From Streptomyces sp. MMG1121 (lineage in GTDB: Bacteria; Actinomycetota; Actinomycetes; Streptomycetales; Streptomycetaceae): a stretch of 13,161 nucleotides of DNA. The notes beneath the pieces are model-generated. The model ran no database searches and was not told the origin of the DNA. It worked only from the letters and a program-made list of their open reading frames with translations. Both the position numbers and the translations under genes were made by a program. The stretch spans positions 1-13,161 of the forward strand of contig NZ_LGDV01000231.1 in the NCBI RefSeq assembly GCF_001280015.1, written 5' to 3'. This document shows, in pieces, positions 1 to 6,137 of this stretch (positions are counted from its first letter, which is position 1; each line of letters starts with the position of its first letter).

Positions 1-2
1 CG

Positions 3-140
3 GGGGTGAACAATCTGAAGGATCCGGTGGAGACGAAGCTGCACACCGCCGTCTGCTCAGGGAAGGTCACCCTGAAGGCGGCGCAGCAGGCCATCGTCAA
101 CGACTGGACCACCGCACTGAGCCGACTCGGCGTGCGCTGA
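3..140 (+). CDS. C-terminal end of an upstream gene (partial), actinobacterial secreted/HNH-like hypothetical protein
   Basis: The reading frame is open from the window edge to the TGA at 138-140 and gives about 45 residues with good actinomycete codon use. The peptide contains NLKDPVETKLHTAVCSG and then a segment with AQQAIVNDW. From memory this matches the C-terminal end of small Streptomyces hypothetical proteins that have an upstream HNH-like 'DHLIPLELGG...NLWPEP' region and end in 'KD.VE..LH..VC.G...L..AQ..I..DW'. The HNH part would lie outside the window, so the function is inferred only. No gene follows in the same direction within 300 bases, so it probably ends its own transcript. Confidence 0.6.
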   Translation, partial: GVNNLKDPVETKLHTAVCSGKVTLKAAQQAIVNDWTTALSRLGVR

Positions 141-464
141 CGCCACCCGTGCAGCACTCGGCCGGCCCCACGACCCGGTGATCTTCCGCTGTTCGGACAT
201 GCTGCGGGGGCTTGGCTCCTACCGTCGTCTTCACCGGTGAAGGCGGTACGAGGTGTGGGGTAGGCGGGATGCGGGTCAGGAAGAGTTGGCTGGAGGCGAT
301 GCGGGTTCTGCAGTTCGCTCTCTCGCCCGATTTCCGCGACCTGGAGAGAGAATCACGTCGGAATTATGCGACGGTGATATCCGTCTGCTGCTGTCGTGGC
401 TTTGGCGGTGGGGCATTCACTGGCGGGCGGCAACGCCTTCTACACGGCCGCCGGGATGCTGTCA
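141..464. other. Intergenic stretch without a supportable gene
   Basis: Two overlapping short forward frames exist here (212-469 and 253-513), but neither has a convincing ribosome-binding site, recognisable motif or consistent codon use. A stop-free stretch just before 465 reads with the segment VGHSLAGGNAFYTAAGMLS, which looks membrane-like. It may be a scrap of a gene interrupted by the IS481-type end that follows, but this is weak. I see no RNA gene or strong hairpin. Confidence 0.4.
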
Positions 465-484
465 TGTGAGGGCTCAGGACATAG
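465..484. repeat. Putative left terminal end of the IS481-type element
   Basis: The sequence TGTGAGGGCTCAGGACATAG lies 45 bases before the truncated IS481-type transposase frame. IS481-family elements commonly begin with TGT and a GGACAT-like core. The matching right end is absent because the element is truncated, so the call rests on position and resemblance only. Confidence 0.4.
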
Positions 485-509
485 TTGACGTGATGTTCTC
501 AGGACACCC

Positions 510-806
510 TTGACAGCTTCTGATGGCGCTTCAGATGCTTCGGGTGTGACTCAGGAGGCGGAGGGCCAGCAGCAGGGCGACTGGTTGGTCGAGCAGAGGT
601 ACCGGGCGGTGCTGGAGGTGCTCGACGGATCGCCGATCACCGAGGTCGCCCAGCGATACGGAGTCTCACGGCAGTCGGTCTACACGTGGAAGGCGAAGTA
701 CGCTGCGGGCGGCTTCGAGGGGCTGCGAGAGGCATCTCGTCGTCCGCGGACCAGCCCGACCAGGTTGCCAGCCGAGGTGGAGGCCCTGGTCTGCGAGATG
801 CGCCGG
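510..806 (+). pseudogene. IS481-family transposase, N-terminal fragment only
   Basis: The frame encodes the N-terminal DNA-binding part of an IS481-type (IS3-like) DDE transposase. It has a helix-turn-helix region with ITEVAQRYGVSRQSVYTWKAK, followed by GGFEGLREASRRPRTSPTRLP and AEVEALVCEMRR, as in full-length relatives. Homology stops at about 806. The frame then runs on to a stop at 912-914 through unrelated sequence (CDSRVRSWCGGG onward). The whole catalytic core (about 200 residues with the DDE triad) is missing, so this is not a working transposase. The start is uncertain: TTG at 510 opens the frame, and GTG at 546 is an alternative close to the HTH. The break point probably marks another insertion or a deletion, because the remainder of IS481 is not found elsewhere in the window. 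Confidence 0.75.
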
Positions 807-1148
807 TGTGATTCGAGGGTTCGTAGTTGGTGTGGTGGGGGTTTCTTGAGCTGGGGTGTTGAGGGTTTTCTGATAAGGAATCGGGTGCTTCCGGGGTGCT
901 GGAGGCGGCGATGACTGGTGTCTGGCCTGGGGTTGTTCGGGTTTTGTTGATAATGGTGGCGTCGTGTATGGCGGCCCGGGCCTCGGGGTTGGCATAGATG
1001 CGGTTTCAGTGACAAGTCCGCCAGCGCCTCGCGCCGGGCGGTGGCTGGCCCCTGCTGCAATCTCGGATGGGTGCGGTTCCTCTGAAGGGAATGGCTGAAC
1101 TCCGAGAACGCTGACTGGGTCTGTGTTCGCAGGACTCTCGTCTCTACG
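807..1148. other. Unassigned strip between IS481 fragment and accessory gene; possible reverse-strand gene scrap
   Basis: No forward gene is supportable. On the reverse strand, from about 1008 down to about 820, there is a stop-free reading with plausible codon use that contains IYANPEARAAIHDAT and then INKTRTTPGQTPVIAA. I do not recognise it, and it has no clear start because a TGA lies just upstream. It may be the tail of a decayed gene. Position 807 is where IS481 homology ends, so an element or deletion boundary lies here, but no convincing terminal repeat was found. Confidence 0.35.
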
Positions 1149-1172
1149 GTGGTGGAGGAGGAGAGGTGGCGG

Positions 1173-1715
1173 ATGGGCTCGCTGTTCGAGGAGTTGGAAG
1201 TGCGCGAGGTGGCTGCCCGGGTGCGGGTGGAAGAGCTCGAGGCCGAGATCGCCGAGCTGTCGGGACAGTTGGATCTGGCGCGGGAGAGCCTGGAGCGGTT
1301 GCGGATCGCGCGGGAGACGGTCGCCGAGGTGCTCGCGGAGATGACCCCGGAGAAGGCGGCGGTGGATGTCGATGCCGACCGGCCGACCGGGGGTGAGCCG
1401 GTGGCGTCTGCGTATGCGGGGGCCGAGCGGCGGATCATCGGAGTGCTGACCGTTCCGAACTGGCAGCCCGGCATGGGGGCGGAGGTTCTGCCGCAGGTGT
1501 ATCGGGACATTCTGGAGGTGGTGGCGGACGCCCCGGGGCCGGTCCGCGCCAAGCAGATCGTGCCCAGGATCGGGCTGCCGGTCGAGACCGGGAAGATCGA
1601 GGGCACGCGGTCGAAGCTGAAGCGGCTGGTGGAACGCGGCTGGCTGGACGAGGACACCCCAGGGATGTTCACCCCGGCCCGCCGACAGACGACCAAATCG
1701 CCCAACTCCCGTTAA
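1173..1715 (+). CDS. Coiled-coil / winged-helix protein, transposon-accessory type
   Basis: Start chosen at ATG 1173 because a strong Shine-Dalgarno run (GGAGGAGGAGAGG) ends about 6 bases before it. The GTG at 1149 in the same frame would place that run inside the gene. The 180-residue product has an N-terminal coiled coil (about residues 4-55, heptads rich in E, L, R with LFEELEVREVAARVRVEEL and IAELSGQLDLARESLERL). A linker follows, then a winged-helix-like C-terminal region (about 110-175) with YRDILEVVADAPGPVRAKQI and SKLKRLVERGWL, ending in PGMF. The C-terminal region is clearly related to that of the gene at 3663-4073, which is coupled to an IS5-type transposase. A role in transposon biology (DNA binding or dimerisation) is inferred from that partner. 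Here no transposase of its own survives: IS481 debris lies upstream and an ISKra4 gene begins 32 bases downstream. Confidence 0.7.
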   Translation: MGSLFEELEVREVAARVRVEELEAEIAELSGQLDLARESLERLRIARETVAEVLAEMTPEKAAVDVDADRPTGGEPVASAYAGAERRIIGVLTVPNWQPGMGAEVLPQVYRDILEVVADAPGPVRAKQIVPRIGLPVETGKIEGTRSKLKRLVERGWLDEDTPGMFTPARRQTTKSPNSR

Positions 1716-1718
1716 CAG

Positions 1719-1782
1719 CAGGGCTCTTCCGCGCCTACATTCGAAGGTGCGACCCAATCGATGCTGGACGGGAAGAGCCCTG
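1719..1782. repeat. 12-bp perfect inverted repeat spanning the start of the ISKra4 transposase
   Basis: CAGGGCTCTTCC at 1719-1730 is the exact reverse complement of GGAAGAGCCCTG at 1771-1782, with 40 bases between. It begins 4 bases after the stop of the accessory gene and overlaps the first codons of the ISKra4 frame. It may be a terminator or hairpin for the upstream gene, an operator, or part of the subterminal structure of the ISKra4 element. No copy was found after the transposase near 5580, so it is not shown to be a terminal repeat. Confidence 0.6.
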
Positions 1783-2734
1783 GAGACTCCACCGTACGAC
1801 ACCCAACGCACCGCTGACCCCTTTGCACGCTCCCTGAGCGCCTTCGAGACGCTGATGCACACGCTGTCAGGCAGTCCGGCGACCACCTGGACCCATGCCG
1901 AACTGGAAGAACACCTCGACGCGGCTGGGCGAGCACTGCTTCGCCTACTGCTGCAGGACCACCTGGACCTGCGGGCCAGGCAGGAAAAGCACCAGATCCG
2001 CGCCGGTACCGGCCCGGCAGTGACGGGGCCGGAGGGGCAGGTGCGGCCCTGGCGGGAGACTAGGCATTCGCGGTGGCTGGCCACCGTGTTCGGGGCGGTC
2101 CGGGTCACCCGGGTCGCCCACCGGGGACCGGGCATGAGCAACGTCCACCCCGCTGACCGGGCACTGTCCCTGCCCGCTGGCCGGCACTCGACGGGATTAC
2201 GGCGGCTCGCCGTTACCGAGGTCGTCCGCGGCTCCTACGACCAGGCACACGACGCGATCGAACGCCGATGCGGGGACGTGCTCGGCAAGCGCAGATTGGA
2301 AGAGCTCGTGGTCGCCGCCGCGGTCGACGTCGACGACTTCTACCGGACCGTGATCCCGGTCCCGTGCAGCCGCGAGATGCCGTTGGTGGTTCAGGTGGAC
2401 GGCAAGGGCGTGGTCATGCGACCCGAAGCACTGCGCGAGCCTACGCGCCGGGCCGCCCAGAAGGCCGCGACCAGCCAACGCGGCCGGCTCGCGCCGGGCG
2501 AGAAGCCGAACCGCAAGCGGATGGCGACCGTGTCCTGCGTCTTCGACACCCGTCCCGCACCCAGACGCCCGCACGATGTGATCCACCCGCCCGGCGGCCG
2601 CAGCGGCGAACGCCCTGCGCGCCCAGGGCCTCGAGCGGAGAACAAGTGGTGCACCGCCTCGCTGGTCCGTTTGCCCGAGCAGGTCATCGCCGACGCCTTC
2701 GACCAGGCCCAGGCGCGCGACCCGAGGCACCTGA
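1747..2734 (+). pseudogene. ISKra4-family transposase, N-terminal part (split by an IS5-type insertion)
   Basis: The frame opens at GTG 1747 and encodes about 329 residues of an ISKra4-type DDE transposase. Recognisable features are the N-terminal segment with RTADPFARSLSAFETLM and LLRLLLQDHLDLRARQE, the central segment with WRETRHSRWLATVFG, and the first catalytic-type Asp in VVQVDGKGVVMR (Asp at about residue 218, codon 2398-2400). The natural frame is broken at 2734/2735 by the inverted end of the element at 2735-4992; read onward, it would stop at 2755-2757. The missing half is found intact at 4996 onward. Joining 2734 to 4996 gives an uninterrupted protein with the junction QARDPRH-LRPWVVLVDG. 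The exact start is uncertain, since the first residues lie in the inverted repeat 1719-1782. Confidence 0.85.
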
Positions 2735-2763
2735 GAGGGCGATTCGTGAGGCGATGACCGTTT
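2735..2763. repeat. Left terminal inverted repeat of the IS5-type element
   Basis: Starts GAGGGCGATTCGTGAG and ends ACCGTTT. It pairs with the reverse complement of 4964-4992, which starts GAGGGAGATTCATGAG and ends TCCGTTT, with 6 mismatches in 29. Preceded by TGA at 2732-2734. Confidence 0.85.
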
Positions 2764-2835
2764 TGCCGTCACCTCATGGAGTGGGCTTGGGGCGTCTCGG
2801 CTGATCGGCGGGGCTGGGGGTGCTGGGCTGATCGG

Positions 2836-3666
2836 GTGAGTGCGCGCAAGCGGTATCCGAGCGATCTGTCGGATGAGCGGTGGGCGCTGATCGAGCCGGT
2901 GATCACCGCGTGGAAGGCCGCGCATCCGTCGGTCAGCGGTCACCAGGGCCGTTACGAGATGCGGGAGATCGTGAACGCGATCCTGTACCAGTCCCGGACA
3001 GGCTGCCAGTGGGACTATCTGCCGCACGATCTTCCGCCGCGATCGGCGACGTACTACTACTTCGCCAAGTGGCGCGATGACGGCACCGATCAGACCATCC
3101 ACGACCTGCTTCGCTGGCAGGTCCGCGAGAGGGCAGGCCGGTCGGAGGACCCTATCCTGGTCGTACTGGACACCCAGAGCGTCCACGCCGCGGTGAACGT
3201 GCCCGCCGGCACGACCGGCAAGGACCCCGCGAAGAAGGTGCCCGGCCGCAAGCGCGGGCTCGCGGTCGACGTGCTCGGCCTGGTCATCGCCGTGGTCGTA
3301 CTCGCCGCCTCCGCCCACGAGAACCGGGCGGGGACGGTCCTGTTGGACCGGGTCGCCGCACAGACGGCGACCGTGTCAAAAGCGCTGGTCGACCAGGGCT
3401 TCAAGAACGCGGTGGTCGCGCACGGCGCCACCCTGGGCATCGACGTCGAGATCGTCGAGCGCAACCCGGCAGAACGGGGCTTCGTGCCGCAGGCGAAAAG
3501 GTGGGTGGTCGAGCGCACGTACGGGATCTTGATGCTGCACCGGCGCCTCGTCCGCGACTACGAGAGCCGCCCGACCAGCTCGGAGTCGCGCGTGTACTGG
3601 GCGATGACCGACGTGATAGCACGCCGGCTCACCGACCAGACCACCCCGACCTGGCGAGACGCATGA
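2836..3666 (+). CDS. IS5-family transposase
   Basis: Start chosen at GTG 2836 (VSARKRYPSDLSDERW), the usual N-terminus of this family. An upstream ATG at 2776 would add 20 low-complexity residues. The 276-residue product has the IS5-type N-terminal domain with DERWALIEPVI, then GRYEMREIVNAILYQSRTG and CQWDYLPHDLPPRSATYYYF. A DDE core follows, with candidate catalytic residues D112 (VVLDTQSV), D186 (KALVDQGF) and E226 (RWVVERTYG). Length and motifs are complete, so it could be active. It overlaps the next gene by the ATGA at 3663-3666, which suggests translational coupling. It acts on the terminal repeats at 2735 and 4992. This is family knowledge applied to the visible motifs. Confidence 0.9.
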   Translation: MSARKRYPSDLSDERWALIEPVITAWKAAHPSVSGHQGRYEMREIVNAILYQSRTGCQWDYLPHDLPPRSATYYYFAKWRDDGTDQTIHDLLRWQVRERAGRSEDPILVVLDTQSVHAAVNVPAGTTGKDPAKKVPGRKRGLAVDVLGLVIAVVVLAASAHENRAGTVLLDRVAAQTATVSKALVDQGFKNAVVAHGATLGIDVEIVERNPAERGFVPQAKRWVVERTYGILMLHRRLVRDYESRPTSSESRVYWAMTDVIARRLTDQTTPTWRDA

Positions 3667-4073
3667 ACGGGCCCGAACCGGTCCGGTCATTGCTGGACAA
3701 GATCGCCGCACGCGAGCAGGCTCTCGCCGACGAGGGCGAACAGGTCCGAGCGCGGCTTGACGAACTCACCTCCCGGCTGCGCGAGCTGGAGCAGGAGGCC
3801 GAACACCTGCGGATCACCTGCAAGACCGGCCTCGCTCTCGCTGACGAACCCGACCCGCAGCCCACGGTCCCGCAGCACCCCGCCTACCAGCAGATCCTCG
3901 CCGCCTTCGCCGAGGCGCGCAATCCGCTGCGGGCCCGTGACCTGTGCCAGGCCCTCGACCTCGACATCATCCCGAAGAACATCGAAAGCACACGGCACAA
4001 GCTCAAGCGCCTGGTCAGTCGCGGCATCCTCACGGAGCCCGAGCCTGGCTTGTTCACCCTGCTCCGAGCGTGA
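3663..4073 (+). CDS. Coiled-coil / winged-helix accessory protein of the IS5-type element
   Basis: 136 residues, starting at the ATG that overlaps the transposase stop (ATGA). The N-terminal half is a charged coiled coil (about residues 5-55: LLDKIAAREQALADEGEQV and RLDELTSRLRELEQEAEHL). The C-terminal half is winged-helix-like (about 70-134) with YQQILAAFAEARNPLRARDL, TRHKLKRLVSRGIL and PGLFTLL. The C-terminal region matches the gene at 1173-1715 over about 60 residues, most clearly at KLKRLV.RG.L...PG.F. The coupling and the position between the terminal repeats point to a role with the transposase, such as end binding, multimerisation or regulation; no such function is established here. 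The last 20 bases overlap the tail of the convergent DUF6193-like gene. Confidence 0.8.
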   Translation: MNGPEPVRSLLDKIAAREQALADEGEQVRARLDELTSRLRELEQEAEHLRITCKTGLALADEPDPQPTVPQHPAYQQILAAFAEARNPLRARDLCQALDLDIIPKNIESTRHKLKRLVSRGILTEPEPGLFTLLRA

Positions 4074-4788
4074 CGGGTCCGAGATCGGTAGGCAGGCGGC
4101 TGGCAGCGATCGAAACGGCCTCTGCCGCCGTCGTCGCCTCGGTGAGGCCCTCGCCCGTCATGTTGGTGCTGACGGTAAATGGCTTCTGCCGATGGGCGGC
4201 CAGGCAAAGTCGGACAACGGTGAGGCGCGGACGGGTGCTGGTGGAGAACCGCAGGACCCAGTGGCTGGTGAAGGGGTAGAGCCTTCGCAGTGCCGGCTCG
4301 GCGTATGCCGCCTCGATCAGCGCGCGGTACTCGGGCCAGTCCACCTCGCCGGCTTCGGTGAGCAGGTGCTGCCACTCTGATTCGGTCAGTCGCCCCGGAT
4401 CGTGGTCGGCCACCTCGAAGCGACCCGTGAGATGCACGAACGGAGCGACCTCCCGGATGGCGGTCAACTCGTCACCGCCGTACCAGGCATGCGCGGCCCG
4501 GACGATTGGGGCCAGCTCGTCTGTATCTCCTTCGACAAGCGCCATGTCCTGGAATGACTCGCACCCGCGGATCGACCAACGACGTTCGAGTGCCCAGGCG
4601 CTGATGGCCAGAGTGGTCCGGCGCGGAGCCGCGCTCGCGACCGAAGCCGCTCGCAGTGGGGCTGTTTCGGAGACCGTGAACGACACGGAAAGGCCGTCCC
4701 TGTCGGCTACCGCCTGAAGTGCCGCGGCAAGGCTGCCCTCGGCCGCGATGTCGGGATACAGAGCGGCGGGATCTTGGGAGGCGGCCAT
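4054..4788 (-). CDS. DUF6193-like protein, passenger gene inside the IS5-type element
   Basis: A 244-residue protein starting at ATG 4788 and ending at 4054. It resembles the actinobacterial DUF6193 family by remembered pattern: N-terminal ALYPDIAAEGSLAAALQAV, a middle WALERRWSIRG followed by EGDTDELAPIV and AHAWYGGDEL, then SEWQHLLTEAGEVDWPEYRA and AAYAEPALRRLYPFTSHW. It ends with LPTDLGPVTLGAG. No signal peptide or membrane segment is visible, so it is probably cytoplasmic. The biochemical role of the family is not established; some members sit near natural-product genes. It lies wholly between the transposon ends, runs opposite to the transposase, and overlaps the accessory gene tail by 20 bases. 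Its promoter must lie in the 175 bases between 4789 and the right repeat, where I see no clear motif. Confidence 0.75.
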   Translation of the reverse strand: MAASQDPAALYPDIAAEGSLAAALQAVADRDGLSVSFTVSETAPLRAASVASAAPRRTTLAISAWALERRWSIRGCESFQDMALVEGDTDELAPIVRAAHAWYGGDELTAIREVAPFVHLTGRFEVADHDPGRLTESEWQHLLTEAGEVDWPEYRALIEAAYAEPALRRLYPFTSHWVLRFSTSTRPRLTVVRLCLAAHRQKPFTVSTNMTGEGLTEATTAAEAVSIAASRLPTDLGPVTLGAG

Positions 4789-4963
4789 GAGTCACGATTG
4801 TGCCCCAGCCACTACCTGCGGCGTACTCCGATTCGAGGCATCGCCACGACTCCACTACGCAGACCGGGAGCGGCGGTTCAGTCGGGTCGCTTGCGCTCGC
4901 AGACGCGAACACGGGCCGGCCTCATCACTCTCGAACAGGCCGCCTCGCCCAACGTCAAGCTTG

Positions 4964-4992
4964 AAACGGACATTCGCTCATGAATCTCCCTC
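4964..4992. repeat. Right terminal inverted repeat of the IS5-type element
   Basis: Ends in CATGAATCTCCCTC and is followed by the TGA duplication at 4993-4995. It contains an ATG at 4980 that is in frame with the ISKra4 C-terminal half, so the element end supplies a possible start codon to the gene fragment behind it. Confidence 0.85.
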
Positions 4993-4995
4993 TGA

Positions 4996-5504
4996 GACCG
5001 TGGGTCGTCCTGGTCGACGGGGCCCGCCACCAGCTCGACCTGATTGAAGCGAAGACGATCCGACGCGGCGTCACGGTCCACGTGCTGCTGGACTTCGTGC
5101 ACGTCGCCGAGTACGTCTGGGCCGCCGCCCACGCCTTCCACAAACCGGGCACCACCGAAGCCGAGACGTGGGCCGCCGACCGTCTGACCGCGATCCTCTC
5201 GGGCGACGCGGCCCGCACCGCCGCCGAGATGACCGCCCAGACCAGGAAGGAACACCTGCCGGCCGCCCGGCGCGAGGCCGTCGACGCCTGCCACCGCTAC
5301 CTGACCGGCCACCTCGACCAGCTCCACTACGACACCGCGCTCACCAACGGGTGGCCGATCGCCACCGGCGCGGTCGAGGGCGCCTGCCGCCACCTGATCG
5401 CCGACCGCCTCGACATCACCGGCGCCCGCTGGGGCCTACACGGAGCCGAAGCCGTCCTGCGACTACGTGCCGTCGTCTCCAACGGCGACCTTGACCCCTA
5501 CTAG
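4996..5504 (+). pseudogene. ISKra4-family transposase, C-terminal part
   Basis: This continues the frame of 1747-2734. It carries the other conserved catalytic-type residues: Asp in WVVLVDGARHQL (codon 5016-5018) and Glu in GAVEGACRHLIADRLD (codon 5376-5378), together with VHVLLDFVHVAEYVW and ITGARWGLHGAEAVLRLRA. The frame stops at TAG 5502-5504. Reading through it gives RYHAAREHERLYPAPG and more, up to a TGA at 5577-5579. Relatives have YW at this point, so TAG probably replaces a Trp TGG codon. Joined with the N-terminal half, the protein would be 498 residues, or 523 with read-through. An ATG at 4980 in the IS5-type end could allow translation of this half alone, but that product would lack the first catalytic Asp. 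Confidence 0.85.
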
Positions 5505-5641
5505 CGCTACCACGCCGCCCGCGAGCACGAGCGCCTCTACCCCGCCCCTGGTCAGCGCACTATCGCCCTCACCGCTTGATCGCGGCCGTCGCCCGAACCG
5601 AGCGCACGCAGCTGGATAAACATCAGCACCTCCGTCGGCGT

Positions 5642-6013
5642 CTATCGCTCGCTGACAATGCAGAAGGGGTGCCCCGCCGGATCGGTGAGGACCCGATACC
5701 GATCTTCATCCGGCTGCTCTGGTTTGCCCGCGCCCAGCTCCAACAACTGAGCCTGAGCCTCATCGAGCTCTTCCGCAACCTTGAAGCAGATGTGCAGCTG
5801 CTGAGGAACGATCTGGTCGGGCCAGCTCGGAGCCCGGTAGTCGTCGACCCGCTGGAAGCCAATGAAGAGACCGTCGTCGTGGATGAGTCCGGCGAAGTCG
5901 GCGTCTGACTTCGGGTGCGGTTCGAGGCCGGTCGCCTGCTGATAGAACGCCGCCAGAGCAAGCGGATCAGGGCAGTCGAGCGTTATCGCGCTCAACTTCA
6001 TCTGCAAGGGCAT
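5642..6013 (-). CDS. VOC / glyoxalase-fold protein
   Basis: 123 residues, starting at ATG 6013 with a GGAGG four bases upstream. It is a single vicinal-oxygen-chelate domain: MKLSAITLDCPDPLALAAFY at the N-terminus, then LEPHPKSDADFAGLIHDDG, IGFQRVDDYRAPSWPD, QQLHICFKVAEELDEAQAQLLELG, and a C-terminal DPAGHPFCIVSE. This is the usual layout of Streptomyces 'glyoxalase-like' proteins, which bind small molecules or metals and often act in detoxification or self-resistance. The substrate cannot be told from sequence. Candidate metal residues are H in QQLHICF and the terminal E. It is cytoplasmic, with no partner gene in an operon. Its 3' end lies about 60 bases from the ISKra4 tail, so transposon debris abuts it. 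Confidence 0.9.
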   Translation of the reverse strand: MPLQMKLSAITLDCPDPLALAAFYQQATGLEPHPKSDADFAGLIHDDGLFIGFQRVDDYRAPSWPDQIVPQQLHICFKVAEELDEAQAQLLELGAGKPEQPDEDRYRVLTDPAGHPFCIVSER

Positions 6014-6101
6014 GGTGCCTCCGGGCTGATCACTGAACTTGCGCGAAGCACACGCTAGACCAAGACGCCGAGTCCCAGCTCATCCCTCCAGAAGAGCCGC
6101 A

Positions 6102-6116
6102 CCCATCTCGGATGGG
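6102..6116 (-). terminator. Small hairpin after the secreted-protein gene
   Basis: CCCATC TCG GATGGG forms a perfect 6-bp stem with a 3-base loop, 22 bases beyond the stop of the reverse gene ending at 6138. There is no T-run, which is common for actinomycete terminators. The stem is short, so confidence is modest. Confidence 0.4.
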
Positions 6117-6137
6117 GCCAGCCACGCTGGTCTTGTC

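Larger units (their letters stand above)
2735..4992 (+). mobile_element. IS5-family transposon (2258 bp) with passenger gene, inserted in ISKra4 transposase
   Basis: The ends are drawn from three agreeing facts. First, 29-bp imperfect inverted repeats (23/29 match) lie at 2735-2763 and 4964-4992, both beginning GAGGG when read inward. Second, a direct TGA duplication flanks the element at 2732-2734 and 4993-4995, which fits the TNA target preference known for the IS1031/IS427-type branch of IS5. Third, deleting the element and one TGA restores the ISKra4 frame without a base to spare. Contents are the transposase (2836-3666), a coupled coiled-coil/winged-helix gene (3663-4073), and a reverse DUF6193-like gene (4054-4788). 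Typical IS5 elements are about 0.8-1.3 kb, so about 0.9 kb here is extra cargo. Confidence 0.85.

Noticed and set aside
212..513. Two small forward frames (85 and 86 codons)
   Set aside because: No ribosome-binding site, no motif, overlapping each other and the IS481 end; not credible genes.
666..2141. Very long reverse-strand open frame (491 codons)
   Set aside because: It runs antisense across four different units (IS481 fragment, accessory gene, inverted repeat, ISKra4 gene), has low-complexity Arg/Pro/Ser-rich translation and no motif. High-GC shadow frame.
2800..2836. Repeated GGCTGATCGG just before the IS5-type transposase
   Set aside because: Two copies of a 10-mer in G-rich sequence; too short and without flanking symmetry to claim an operator.
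2197..3318. Long reverse-strand open frame (373 codons)
   Set aside because: It crosses the IS5/ISKra4 junction at 2735 and is antisense to two recognised transposases; its translation is compositionally biased.
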